NCBI RefSeq assembly: GCF_020360975.1
Contig: NW_025408668.1
Location: forward strand, 558,001 to 622,000
Origin: Hirsutella rhossiliensis
Taxonomy: Eukaryota; Ascomycota; Sordariomycetes; Hypocreales; Ophiocordycipitaceae
Direction: 5' to 3'
DNA: 64,000 nt
A program made the position numbers and the translations under genes. The notes under the pieces were generated by a model. That model had not been told where the DNA came from. It did no database searches and saw only the letters and a list, made by a program, of their open reading frames with translations. This document shows positions 54,249 through 63,665 of the stretch, one piece after another. Within the stretch, counting starts at the first letter, position 1, and the number at the start of each line of letters is the position of its first letter.

Positions 54249-55184
54249 ATGCAAGACGAGATTACAACCAAGGAGGTCAGCGAGGCTGGTGTCGTGTTTG
54301 CCGTGACCACGGTTTTCCTGGCGCCCTACCTGTACTGGATGATCAGAGTTAAGCCGCGAGACGCTTCGCGTAGGCGAACTTGGGCACTGATTTCTACTAC
54401 TTGTTTCCTCTTGGGTGCCGGAGTAATATTCGCCGCTTTGTTTGGCAGTGCGAGAGATGCACTCCTACCAAGCGCGTTTGCCTACCCCTTTTTCACAGCC
54501 TGGAAAGGGGTCACCATTTTATGCGTCGACATCATCGAGGTACTTCCCTTTCAGCCCGTCTAATTACCTCCTCCAGGTACTCATGGAATACAGCTTATTC
54601 AAGTCGTCGACCCCTTGATTTATGCCTATTTTTGCGGCGCCGTCGAGCCTGACCCCTCCATTAAGGCGAGAATCATCATATTCGGACTAGTACTAGTCTT
54701 TCACCTTCCCTTTGTTGGGGCAACCGTCTGGCAATTTAGGCGATCTGGTGTTGAATACTGGTGGGCTGCTCCAATGGTGTCTCACCTAACCACCGGTATT
54801 ATGGTTCTGGCGATATGGAGGAAGACACAGTGTTTCCATCGTTATGGCCAGCGCTCTAACCAGCCTCAGCCAGAGCGGCCGACGTCAAACCAGGGGATGC
54901 CGTGGCTTGGAGCAGTGAGTGGCTTGGTATTCCTGGCATCATCGGTGCTCCTAGTGTGTTCTGTGACTGGTTGGGTCGGACACCAGTTTGGAGGTCAGTG
55001 TGGACTTTGTCTGGTGATTTTATTCATGCCAGCAGTACCTCTAGACAGTATGATAAGAGATCACCGGAGGAGACTGTTAGATAAGAAGGTGGATATACAA
55101 CTGTCTGTAATGGTAGAATCCGGTACTAAACGGTCGACGGAGCACCTGGTATCTCCTGAGGGCACTCGATCAGAGCGACGGTAA
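54249..55184 (+). CDS. Multi-pass membrane protein M1 (spliced)
   Basis: Exon 1 54249-54539, a 54-nt intron (54540-54593, GTACTT...CTAAT...TACAG, phase 0), exon 2 54594-55184; 293 residues. About seven hydrophobic segments: AGVVFAVTTVFLAPYLYWMI, ALISTTCFLLGAGVIFAALF, a helix ending LCVDIIE, IIIFGLVLVFHLPFVGATVW, VSHLTTGIMVLAIW, AVSGLVFLASSVLLVCSVTG and CGLCLVILFMPAVPL. The tail is hydrophilic. No family recognised; fungal integral membrane proteins of this size are common. The start at MQDEI is chosen because the upstream in-frame codon, ATG in the M2 copy, is GTG here. Both copies keep the intron and the frame, so at least one is likely functional. Confidence 0.7.
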
Positions 55185-55470
55185 TTTACATCACTGCCAT
55201 CCTCTACCCAAAGCTACTTCTCCTAATTCGAGCAGCCCAAGTTTGGGCAACGCGCAGATGCCGCGTTCAGGTTGACGTGAACACTTTAACTAATCCTTCC
55301 ATGCTTGAGAGTGCGACGCAAAGGTGCCTACTGCCTTCCGAAGTATTAAAGAAAGCCTTGCTCTCCGCATACCTATATCATCTCGTATATATGACCTCGG
55401 CTCAGCGACAATCTCCTTGACCGACGTTCCCACCTTAGTTTACACCAATTTCCACCAGTCGTCTGAAAAC

Positions 55471-56139
55471 ATGTCCCAAAGAAGGACTTCCTCGGACTCG
55501 AAGAAGGGCTTGCTCAAGACGCCCGGCTCGCCCGGCTCCGACCTTCACGTTATAGAAGATGTTCAGGCGTCCAGATGTGCCCTGCCCACATGCACGAATG
55601 AAGCATTAAGTCTATCTGAAAATGGGGAGGGGGGCGACGAGTGGACGGACTACCGACGACGACAGTTCTGATGATAGTGGCGAGCCGATCATGGACTCGC
55701 AGCTGTTCCAGCGTACTGCACCCCGTCCTAGGACAAGGCAGCAACAATCACTCATTACACTTGGGCTGGAGAGTGAAAGAAAGCAACAGGCAACCTCTGA
55801 CAAGCGCAGCAGCGAGGCGCCCCGATCCAATGTGCAAGACACTCTAGCTACATGCGACCGTGGGAAAGCCGCAGCACCTCTATCGCCACGAACGACTCGT
55901 CATAACATGCTCGCGAATGAGTTGCCTGACTCTCTTCGATTTGGTCTCGTGTGGGAAAGGCAGCAAGGGAAATTCGCAACCGACACCATATTCGATCGTC
56001 AGCACGTATTGCAAGATACGCCGAACTTGAGGCAATTTCCGAGGGTCCTCACATGAAGGCAAGCGAAGGCAACGCTGGTTCGTGGAACAGATATATATTG
56101 GAGGCAGCTAGGGGCAATTACCATTTCAGGGGCTGGTGA
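55471..56139 (+). pseudogene. DUF3295-type protein D1, two frameshifts
   Basis: ATG at 55471 (MSQRRTSSDSKKGLLKTPG). The frame changes near 55650 to SSDDSGEPIMDSQLFQRTAP and LSPRTTRHNMLANELPDSLR, FGLVWERQQGKF, then near 56040 to MKASEGNAGSWNRY and the end YHFRGW. LFQR, LSPRTTRxNML, SLRxxLxWERQ and the final YHSKGW-like end are the signature of DUF3295 (seen with DUF1752 in nitrogen-response proteins of ascomycetes). D2 keeps four C (AATTCCCCGA) where D1 has two (AATTTCCGA), one base less in total, which explains the second break. The product is shorter than usual and lacks a recognisable DUF1752 part. Confidence 0.7.
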
Positions 56140-56803
56140 AGACACTTAATCTGAAATCAATACGTTTGTTTGTTCTGGAAGGCTCGCAAGGCCCTTGCTT
56201 GCTCCTTTGTGACCTGTAGGCTCGTTGCCTTCTGTGCCCCGGTTCAGGAGTTTGCCATCTTCGCTGAGGCGCTTGAAATTCCGCACCGATCCTCCGGGAG
56301 ACTCCGTCATGGACCTTCTGCTTGCGTTGCCTGGTATGTTGTGAAGACCCTCGAGGAGAATACTGACAAAATCTCATGGTGATATTAACTGGCTTTCGAT
56401 GAGGGAGAGTGAAATCCAGTGCAACTTCTTCGTCTTGTCCGCCATCGATGGAGCCGTGGGCCTCTACTCGATGGCAGGCACTGAACAAAGTGACCTGGAA
56501 TGCAAGTCCAGGAGAACAGTTCTCCTTCCCATCGCCACGAGAAGATGAATGACGAGCCTCTCGAAGATCGCTTGGTGCGAGTGTCAGCTGCGTGTCGGTT
56601 GTAGGTGACTTTGAAATCTCATCTTGCGCACGTTTGTCGCCACGGCTCGCGCCTTTATATTGGGTCACGGTGTCTAGAGCCTCTGGTGTTGGCGATTCAG
56701 GACATAGAAGCCTGCCGGGAGCACGCAGTTGGCCAGTTTGTCCACATGCAATCGACTCCGTATCCGTATACTCCTGGATCGTCGAGAGGGAGTCAGTCGA
56801 CAT
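56126..56803 (-). CDS. Protein E1, unknown, basic C terminus
   Basis: ATG at 56803 (MSTDSLSTIQEYTDTESIAC), 225 residues, no break. N-terminal part acidic/polar (GQTGQLRAPG, APSDLREARHSS), a strand-rich middle (AFQVTLFSACHRVEAHGSI, FTLPHRKPVNITMRFCQYS) and a basic end (RRWQTPEPGHRRQRAYRSQR) that looks like a nuclear localization signal. A second, better conserved copy is E2 (58552-59187). Its stop overlaps the end of D1 by 14 bp, tail to tail. A 945-bp hAT derivative sits 58 bp upstream of the start and probably disturbs its promoter. Function unknown. Confidence 0.55.
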   Translation of the reverse strand: MSTDSLSTIQEYTDTESIACGQTGQLRAPGRLLCPESPTPEALDTVTQYKGASRGDKRAQDEISKSPTTDTQLTLAPSDLREARHSSSRGDGKENCSPGLAFQVTLFSACHRVEAHGSIDGGQDEEVALDFTLPHRKPVNITMRFCQYSPRGSSQHTRQRKQKVHDGVSRRIGAEFQAPQRRWQTPEPGHRRQRAYRSQRSKQGPCEPSRTNKRIDFRLSVFTSP

Positions 56804-56860
56804 GGCAGGCAGGAGGTTCTTTGTGGGATTCTGCCGTTCATTGGCCTCTGAGAGTGCAAG

Positions 56861-57805
56861 CAGACTTGCAAATAGATAAATCAAATCAAATCCGGGGTCC
56901 AATTTGATTTGATTTGGATAGCAAAATCATGGATCTGATTTGATTTGATTTGATTTGAATCGATTTGGATCTCATTTGGATATCTGGATAGCCCCACTTT
57001 TTTTCCCACGACAAAATACATTGAGCCGCTCCTATAAGGTCCGCTTTGATAAGGTCCGCTTTGAGGCGGCCTCTCTGAGCTGCGGCCATCTGTCCGGCAA
57101 GGCTAAATATTCTCTCCGGCTCTGAAGACATCGCCGGAATGGAAAAGAGGTCGATTGCCATTCGCGACAGGCGTGGATATTGGCGTCTGCGGAGAAGCCA
57201 GTACTGGATGGGATTGTCCACAAGACAATCGCCCGGATCGGTACTGCCCACCCATTCTGCGTACTCGTCACGCATGGAGGACGGTGAGGGCGCAGGTTGG
57301 GCGCCAAGTTTCCTAATTGAGGTCATGAAGTCATCTAGGTCCGTTGTCTTCCTTGCAGCTGTGGGCTCCTCGGGTATCGTATCTTGCTCGACCGCGAGGG
57401 TTCGGTACTCCTCCCATATGCGCCATTGCAGCAGTCAAGTGCAGAGCTGTCCCATTTTGGCCATCGGCTACAAATATCTCCCCCCGTAATATGGCAGATG
57501 CACCAAAGATATATTTCACGATCAAACGTGTCAGGTAAAACACAAAAGAAAGCTTGGTGACACGGCCTGAAAAGCAACTGCCCGTAATTAGCGACCACTC
57601 TAGGCCAGGCAGGGCTGGCTCCCAAAACTATTGGCCCAGGTCGCCATTGTGGGGCGTATCCAAATAATCAGATATCCAAATAAATTTGGGTGTTGCGATT
57701 TGATTTGATTTGATTCAGCGCAGGGGCAATTTGATTTGATTTGATTTGGATTAATTTGATTTAATTTGATTTGATTTGATTATGATTTATCTATTTGCAA
57801 GTCTG
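56861..57805 (-). mobile_element. Deleted hAT element (hAT-C) with TIRs and 8-bp TSD
   Basis: 945 bp. Perfect 23-bp terminal inverted repeats beginning CAGACTTGCAAATAGATAAA (56861-56883, 57783-57805). Target duplication AGTGCAAG at 56853-56860 and 57806-57813. Arrays of GATTTGATTTG subterminal repeats lie at both ends. Inside, on the minus strand (56886-57326), only the dimerization end of the transposase remains (YPRLSRMAIDLFSIPAMSSE, PERIFSLAGQM). It is a non-autonomous internal-deletion derivative. Confidence 0.95.
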
Positions 57806-58019
57806 AGTGCAAGAATACGAGAATGATGGGGGACCGAGGAAACGGGTGGACCGGTGCTTAAGTTTCTCTATCCTCCACGCGACTGCAAACGAGCTGTCCC
57901 AGATGAGCTTTTCCGTGACTCCTAATGTGGGCTCCAGCAAATCATCCCGTACGTTCTCTGCAGTGCCACTTTGGCCGCCCCATGGCATCTTTCGGCCAGC
58001 TGTCTTTTGCGCCTTATTC

Positions 58020-58539
58020 CTCTTTCGGGACTACTGAACGACTACGGTTCTGATGGCAGTGAAACCGGCGAGCCGAGCATGAAGTGGCGGCTGTTCCAGC
58101 GTACGACACCCCAACCCAGGGAAAGGCAGCGACAATCAACCATCACGCTTATGGTGGGGAGTGCAAGAAAGCAACAGTCAACCTCAGACAAGGGATTTAG
58201 CGAGGAGCCTCGATTCAATTTTCTGCATGCTCAAATCACATGCGACCCCGGGAAAACCCGGGCAGTTCTATCGCCACGAACGACTCGCCGCAGTATGCTC
58301 ATGACCGAGTTGACCGACTCACTTAGACTTGGACTCGTGTTGGAAAGGCAGCAGGGGGCACTCACACCCGACGCCGTCTTGGATCATCGATACGATTCAC
58401 ATGATTCGGTGACCCGAGAGCAATTCCCCGACAAGTCTCGCATGAAGGCGAGCGAGGATGCAAATGCCAGCTTGTGGAACCAGCATTTCTTAGACGAGAT
58501 ATCTAAGGACTAAGTTACTACCATTCTAAGGGCTGGTGA
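58020..58539 (+). pseudogene. DUF3295-type fragment D2, N-truncated
   Basis: Paralogue of D1: SDGSETGEPSMKWRLFQRTT, then LSPRTTRRSMLMTELTDSLR, LGLVLERQQGA, MKASEDANASLWNQHFLDE. A stop follows ISKD, but nine bases later another frame reads YYHSKGW and stop, the usual DUF3295 end (58539). No proper ATG precedes the homologous part. It keeps some residues lost in D1, so both derive from one longer ancestor. Confidence 0.7.
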
Positions 58540-58551
58540 AGATATAACAAT

Positions 58552-59187
58552 TCAACACTCCTCCACGGCTGGTTGCTTGCTCCTCCGGATTTTGTGAATC
58601 CGCTGTCGCTTATGCCCTTGCTCATGGCTTTGCCATCTTCTTTTAGGCGCTCGACATTCTGTACTTACACCTCCGTATATCCCGCCGTGGTCTCTCCGCT
58701 CGCATTGCCTGGTGTGTCGTGACGAGTCCGAAGGAGAAGACTGAGAAAGGCTGATAGTAATTCTAACAGGCTTGCAGAGAGGGAGGTCAAGTTCCATCTC
58801 AACCTGTTTGCCTTGTCCGTTCTCGACTGTTCCTCTGGCCTCTACTCGATGGCAAGTATCGGATACAGTGACTCGAAAAACGAGCCCAGTAGGAGGACGA
58901 TTCTCCTTGTCATCGTCGCAAAGGGAAGAGTAATCACTCTCTTCAAGATCGCTAGGTGCAAACAAGGGCTGTATATTTTGTGTAGGTGACACTGCAATCT
59001 CGTCTTGCGGATATTCGTCTCGACAGTTTGTGCCATTGAATTGGCTTTCGGTATCCGAGAATTCTGATGTGGGCGAGGTAGGACAAAGAAGCATATCGAG
59101 AGCACGAAGATGACCAGTTTGTCCACAGGCAATCGATTCAGTGGAACTCATATTCCCCTGCATAGTCGAAGTAGTGTCAGTCGACAT
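58552..59187 (-). CDS. Protein E2, paralogue of E1
   Basis: ATG at 59187 (MSTDTTSTMQGNMSSTESIA), 211 residues, uninterrupted. Shares with E1 the blocks TESIACGQTG, LFAPSDLEESDYSS/LAPSDL, the DDDKENRPP-like KEN box region (KEN also in E1, DGKENCSP), VFRVTVSDTCHRVEARG and the basic end KRRWQSHEQGHKRQRIHKIR. KEN is an APC/C degradation motif in other proteins; its role here is untested. It ends 12 bp from the end of D2, tail to tail. Confidence 0.6.
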   Translation of the reverse strand: MSTDTTSTMQGNMSSTESIACGQTGHLRALDMLLCPTSPTSEFSDTESQFNGTNCRDEYPQDEIAVSPTQNIQPLFAPSDLEESDYSSLCDDDKENRPPTGLVFRVTVSDTCHRVEARGTVENGQGKQVEMELDLPLCKPVRITISLSQSSPSDSSRHTRQCERRDHGGIYGGVSTECRAPKRRWQSHEQGHKRQRIHKIRRSKQPAVEEC

Positions 59188-60136
59188 GGCGGGAAGGAGG
59201 GCCTCGTTGGCTTTCGGAGAGTTGCAAGAAGATGGGAGATATGGAAACCGGGACAAAGGGGGGTGGTGCCTACCTCCTTTACTTTCTACACGAGTATGAG
59301 ACGGGCTGCCTTGGCCGGGACGAGAGCGGCAGCGAATCATTCCGAGAATCCCCAAGGCGTAGCTTTGGCCATCTCATTGCACATATCGTCGGGTGGGATC
59401 ATGCGCCTTCCCCCACTTCCGGGCTGTGGTCCGTTGTTGCTTCGCTGACGCCTGCCGGCCACCCCTGAGATGGTTTATGCGTCTTTGACCAGGTTCAGCT
59501 TCTGCATCAATGCACCGATTGCATCCGCTAATGCTGCAAAATTACGAGTAGCCAACTTCTCCGTAGGCGCAGGGGGGCGAACCGAATAGTGCAGACTAGT
59601 CCGCAGCCTCCCCTGCGCCGGGGTTCAGGGAGGGAACGCGAGGCAGGACTTGTCAGTTAATTTCTCTTCTCTCGTCGTTGACCCAATATATGACAATGTA
59701 CATGTACATGCCTGAGAAGTGTCGGGGGTGGCGAAGCTTGCAGCGGAGGGGGCCTCGCGACAAGGGGAGGGCTGCCCACGTCGGCATCAACTTCAGGAAG
59801 ATGACGGCGACCTTCGCGAGACCTACATTTGCATCTAACGAGATATAAATACTTCAAAATGCATGAAAATTAGCCGCAGCTCCAAAGGAGCGACTCTAGA
59901 GAGCCGTCAGGGACACCCCTTAGGGTGGGATAACGAGACATGGCGATATTTACACGCTCCGCTTGCTAGACACCACCATAGACTGCTGGTTTGTATGATT
60001 ACCTATCCGGCTTTCATGTCGTGTTTCCCAGCTCTGCTACCAACTACGTCTTCCATTCATTCCTTGACTCAACGCTTGACTTCTAGGTCGTGAGTATCTC
60101 GCGGCACTTACGGCTTACACGCGCTACTAAGAGCAC
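59188..60136. other. Intergenic with GC-rich hairpin
   Basis: No gene supported. GGCGCAGGGG at 59566-59575 can pair with CCCCTGCGCC at 59610-59619 across a 34-nt loop. Confidence 0.45.
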
Positions 60137-60953
60137 ATGCGAGAGCTCGTGATAGCGAATCTAAACGAGACAATGTCACAACCTCGGCGTCCTCTTTTCG
60201 ACTCCTACGCAATTGCGAAAGGCTCTCCGGCCCAGCAAAAACCCAACCTACACGCCGAAGCCACAACAGCCGCTCCAAAGCCCGAGCGCCAGGACGATAG
60301 TAAGAACGGCTTCGTGATATGTCATGGCGGCAGCGAACATTTACTGACGTGAATGGTATGGGGGAATCAGGCAACGCCGCGGGCGAGTCAAACAATGCGA
60401 CTCAGCACAAGCCCCAGATGGCACAAATCGAAGAGGCCATGAAATCTCAATTTGAGGGACTCCGTCAGACATCCAGTCGCTTACCTAGCACGCATACGGA
60501 GGTCCCTACCGTCGCCTTCCGAACAATTATCTTTGGTATCATGCGGCAACTTTTCAAAGAGATTGAAGAGAATTCGGAGAGAGCACGCGTATTTGCGCAA
60601 GAGTGCTCATCAACACTATCACCTCGGGATCTCCAGGCGATTGCACAGTTTCAGGGACAGCTTGATCCCCAAACACACTCGGGGAGACCCTCCATACCCT
60701 GTGGCCGAGAACATGGAGATTTCTCGTCGGAATGTCCTCTACGAGGACGGCTGTTTTGATCGCGAGGGGACGGAGAACGCATTTGTAAGTTGTCCCAGAA
60801 GCAACCCGGATTGGGAACTAACCCGAGCAGCGACGGCTTTTTCAAGCTGTTGAGAAGACAGCTAATGGAATGGACCTTATAAAACTAAAGAGATATGCGA
60901 GTGAAAGCTTGAGAGAAATGGACGAAGATGCCACGGCGAGAACGAGCATGTAA
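60137..60953 (+). CDS. Three-exon gene of unknown function, one frameshift
   Basis: Exon 1 60137-60299 (MRELVIANLNETMSQPRRPL). Intron 60300-60370 (GTAAGA...TTACTGACG...ATCAG, phase 1). Exon 2 60371-60784 with a helical part (AFRTIIFGIMRQLFKEIEEN, LSPRDLQAIAQFQGQ) and, after a one-base shift between about 60660 and 60690 (CCCC, AAA and GGGG runs are there), ENMEISRRNVLYEDGCFDRE. Intron 60785-60830 (GTAAGT...GGAACTAACC...GCAG). Exon 3 60831-60953 (RRLFQAVEKTANGMDLIKLK, ending ARTSM, TAA). Good splice sites and continuous coding in three exons argue for a genuine gene. Family not recognised; predicted soluble and mainly helical. Confidence 0.5.
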
Positions 60954-61499
60954 TAATATAAACTCGTCTTCTAACACTGGCTACTGCTACCTTGCGCCGT
61001 AGCTACATTGCGTACGCCGTCGCAGTAGAGAACACTACAAAATAGATCATTGACATTAAAGTTGGAGGTCGCCTGTCTATGACCTCTTTTTGCGGAATTC
61101 GCGAGGAATCCTGAACCACTAAGCATTCCGCGCCAGACAATGTCACACTCTCCATTGTACTTCGTAAGTCGCTGCCCCTCGATCGGCTAGGGTGGACAGT
61201 CAGCGAGGCGCATGAGGACGTGTAGTTATTTGAGACGCCGAAATGCATATCCAACCGTCACCTGTCCAAATATCCGTGAAGGCTGCAAGGGCTGCGCCAT
61301 GGTTTGCATGCGTCTCGAGTGAGTGGAGCCGCTGGAGCAATTCTTCCAGCTCTTCCCCCCAACTCTCTATAACTTGTTAATTTCGCATTTCTCGTTTTCT
61401 TACACGCTCACAGATATTCTACTTGGAGACGCTTATTTTTAAAATCCTTTCCCCGTTCATTAGTCAAGGAGGGCGGCCCCAAACAAGCTTGCAAGCCAA
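60954..61499. other. Intergenic, upstream of bZIP gene
   Basis: No gene supported. The promoter of the bZIP gene must lie here; a pyrimidine-rich stretch at about 61345-61400 precedes it. Confidence 0.45.
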
Positions 61500-62659
61500 A
61501 TGTCAACCATCGCGGTAAGTGACATCAACCCAGGTGATACCGTAGACTGGAAGGGCCTTAACTAACAGCAGAGTCCCTTTCTCTTTCTCTGCTCTAGCGC
61601 GAGAACAAATTAGCCCGAATTCGAGACAACCAGAGGAGATCGCGCGCCCGACGGAGAGAGTATGTCCAGGACCTCAAACGGCGACTCAGAGAATACGAGA
61701 CTCAGGGCATCGAGGCCTCTACTGAGGTCCAGATGGCCGCGAGAAGAGTAGCTGAGGAGAACAAGCAGCTCCAGGAGCTCCTCAACAGGCATGGCATTAG
61801 CGACGACCAAATAGCCCGTTTCTTGCAGTCAGGCACCTTGCCACTTGATTCCAACCAAGACCAACCCTTTCACGCCGACGACCCTAGTGCCGCTGTCCAG
61901 TCGCTGCAACGGCTCCTGATGCCGCGACAACTGGCCAGTCCAGATGAAGACTTCTCCCTATATTTGTCGGGACAGTCGATTCGGAACCCCTCCACCACCG
62001 AGAGGTCGACGACAAGTTCGTCTGTCTGGGAGCCGTCGCAGCTCGTGACATCCTCGTACGGCTATCAGCATCATATGGGCGTGGCTACTGCAGTCATGGC
62101 ATCGGCTGTTCATTCTCCGTATCCACCGACAACCCCATTGAGTCGCGCGAGCACCACGCGACAAGGCCGCGTCTATGGCGGGCAACCGTCCCCGTCGATG
62201 CACGACAGTCCCGGCCAAGCCATGGTAACAACACAGCCTACGTCTACTGGCGGCCGTACGGTAATGCACTTGCATTATTCTGTGCCGACTTATCCAAACG
62301 CAGTGGTACCGCATTATGATTCCCTAGGGTCCACGGAGGCCCTCCTTACCGTCATGTCCACTGACTCTCCTCCGACAATGCAGGGGAATTTAAGTTTCAC
62401 AGAACCGATTCCCTACGGACAAACTGGTCATCATCGTGCTCTCGATCCTGCCCAGCTACGGAATTTTAGGGCACCGAAAGTCAATAAGACGACGCAACCA
62501 GTTGAGACAAAGATGCGCAATGCAAGATTGCAGGGTCGCCTACAGCAAAGACACAGCCTGTCTTTGCACCTAATGGTTCTGAATGAAGGAAGTACCCGTG
62601 AACAAATGGTGGACAGCGATGTAAATGACCGTCACTCTAAATTAGTGCCCTCAAAATGA
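61500..62659 (+). CDS. bZIP transcription factor fused to E-type sequence
   Basis: Exon 1 61500-61514 (MSTIA), an 83-nt intron (61515-61597, GTAAGT...GCTCTAG, phase 0), exon 2 61598-62659; 358 residues. The basic region ARIRDNQRRSRARRREYV fits N-x7-R (N16, R24), followed by a leucine-zipper-like region (LKRRLREYETQ, VAEENKQLQELLNRHGI). The middle is Ser/Thr/Pro-rich. From about codon 250 (62335) the sequence becomes homologous to E2: EALLTVMSTDSPPTMQGNLS, PYGQTGHHRALD in frame, then E homology out of frame to about 62640. The original C terminus seems replaced. Binding to DNA as a dimer in the nucleus is expected for the bZIP part. Confidence 0.7.
62335..62640 (+). pseudogene. E3, truncated third copy of E
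   Basis: Nucleotide similarity to E2 starts just before MSTDSPPTMQGN and goes on (ACCGAAAGTCAA, GATTGCAGGGTCGCCTACA, TTTGCACCTAATG), but small indels put the later part out of frame, and it ends before the DDDKEN block. It lies within the bZIP reading frame and 12 bp or so from the end of M2. Confidence 0.6.
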
Positions 62660-63556
62660 TACCGGATGCTCCACCGACCGTTCAGTACCGGGCTCTGTCA
62701 CCACAGACAGCTGAATCTCTCTATCTACCCGTTTTCTCTGGTGCTCTCTTATCATACTGTCAAGAGGTACTGCCGGCATAACTAAAATCGCCAGACAAAG
62801 CCCACACTGACCTCCAAACTGATGTCTCACCCAACCAGTCATAGAACATACTAGGAGCCCAGATGATGCTAGGAACACCAGTCCGCTTACTGCTCCAAGC
62901 CACGGCATCCCTTGGTTTGACGTCGGCTGCTTCGTCTGAGGCTGAATAGAGCGCCGGTCAAAACGATGGAAACACCGTGTCTTCCTCCATATCGCCATGA
63001 CCATAATAACGGTAGTCAAGTGAGACACCATCGGAGCAGCCCACCAGAATTCGACGCCAGATAGCCTGGTATGCCAGACGGTCGTCCCAATAAAGGGCAG
63101 GTGAAAGACTAATGCTAGTCCAAAAATGATGATTCTCGCCTTAATGGATGGGTCAGGGTCGACCGCGCGAGAAAAATAGGCGTAAATCAAGGGATCGACA
63201 ACTTGAATAAGCTAGCAACAGTGAGTATATCCGGGAGATAATTAGACTGGCTGGAATAGGAGTACCTCGATGATGTCGACGCATAACATAGTGACTGCTT
63301 TCCAGGCCGTAAAGAAGGAGTAGGCAAGGACGCTTGGTAAGAGTGCATTTCTCGCACTGCCGAACAAAGAGGCAAATATTAGTCCGGTTCCCAAAAAGAG
63401 AGAAGCCGTAGAAATCAACGCCAAAGTTCGCCTACGCGAAGCTTCTCGTGGCTTGACTCTGATCATCCAGTACAGGTAGGGCGCCAGAAAGACCGTCGTC
63501 ACGGCAAATACCACACCAGCCTCGGTAACCTCCTTGATGGTAATTTCGTCTTGCAT
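62651..63556 (-). CDS. Multi-pass membrane protein M2 (spliced), copy of M1
   Basis: Exon 1 63266-63556, intron 63212-63265 (54 nt, same place and length as in M1, ending TTGCTAG), exon 2 62651-63211; 283 residues. It shares most residues with M1 (AGVVFAVTTVFLAPYLYWMI, VVDPLIYAYF, GMPWLGAVSGLVFLASS, QFGGQCGLCLAILVMPAVPL). The tail is ten residues shorter (ERSVEHPVSF). An upstream in-frame ATG at 63622 would add 22 residues; the homologous codon in M1 is GTG, so the inner ATG is preferred. It is inverted relative to M1 and its stop overlaps the end of the bZIP-E3 frame. Confidence 0.7.
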
Positions 63557-63657
63557 GTCAACATTCGGCAGTTTTGAATGGTGTAGAGAGTGGAATTGAG
63601 ACTTGGATTGATGAGAAGGCATATGAGCATCGGATTCACCCAGGACGAGAGACGTGC

Positions 63658-63665
63658 TTTATATA
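63658..63665 (-). promoter_or_regulatory. TATA box of M2
   Basis: TATATAAA on the minus strand, about 102 bp before the ATG at 63556, at the same place as TATATAA upstream of M1. Confidence 0.5.

Noticed and set aside
59566..59619. GC-rich hairpin as a Helitron 3' end
   Set aside because: The loop is 34 nt and no CTRR follows within the usual 10-12 bp, and no Helitron coding is nearby.
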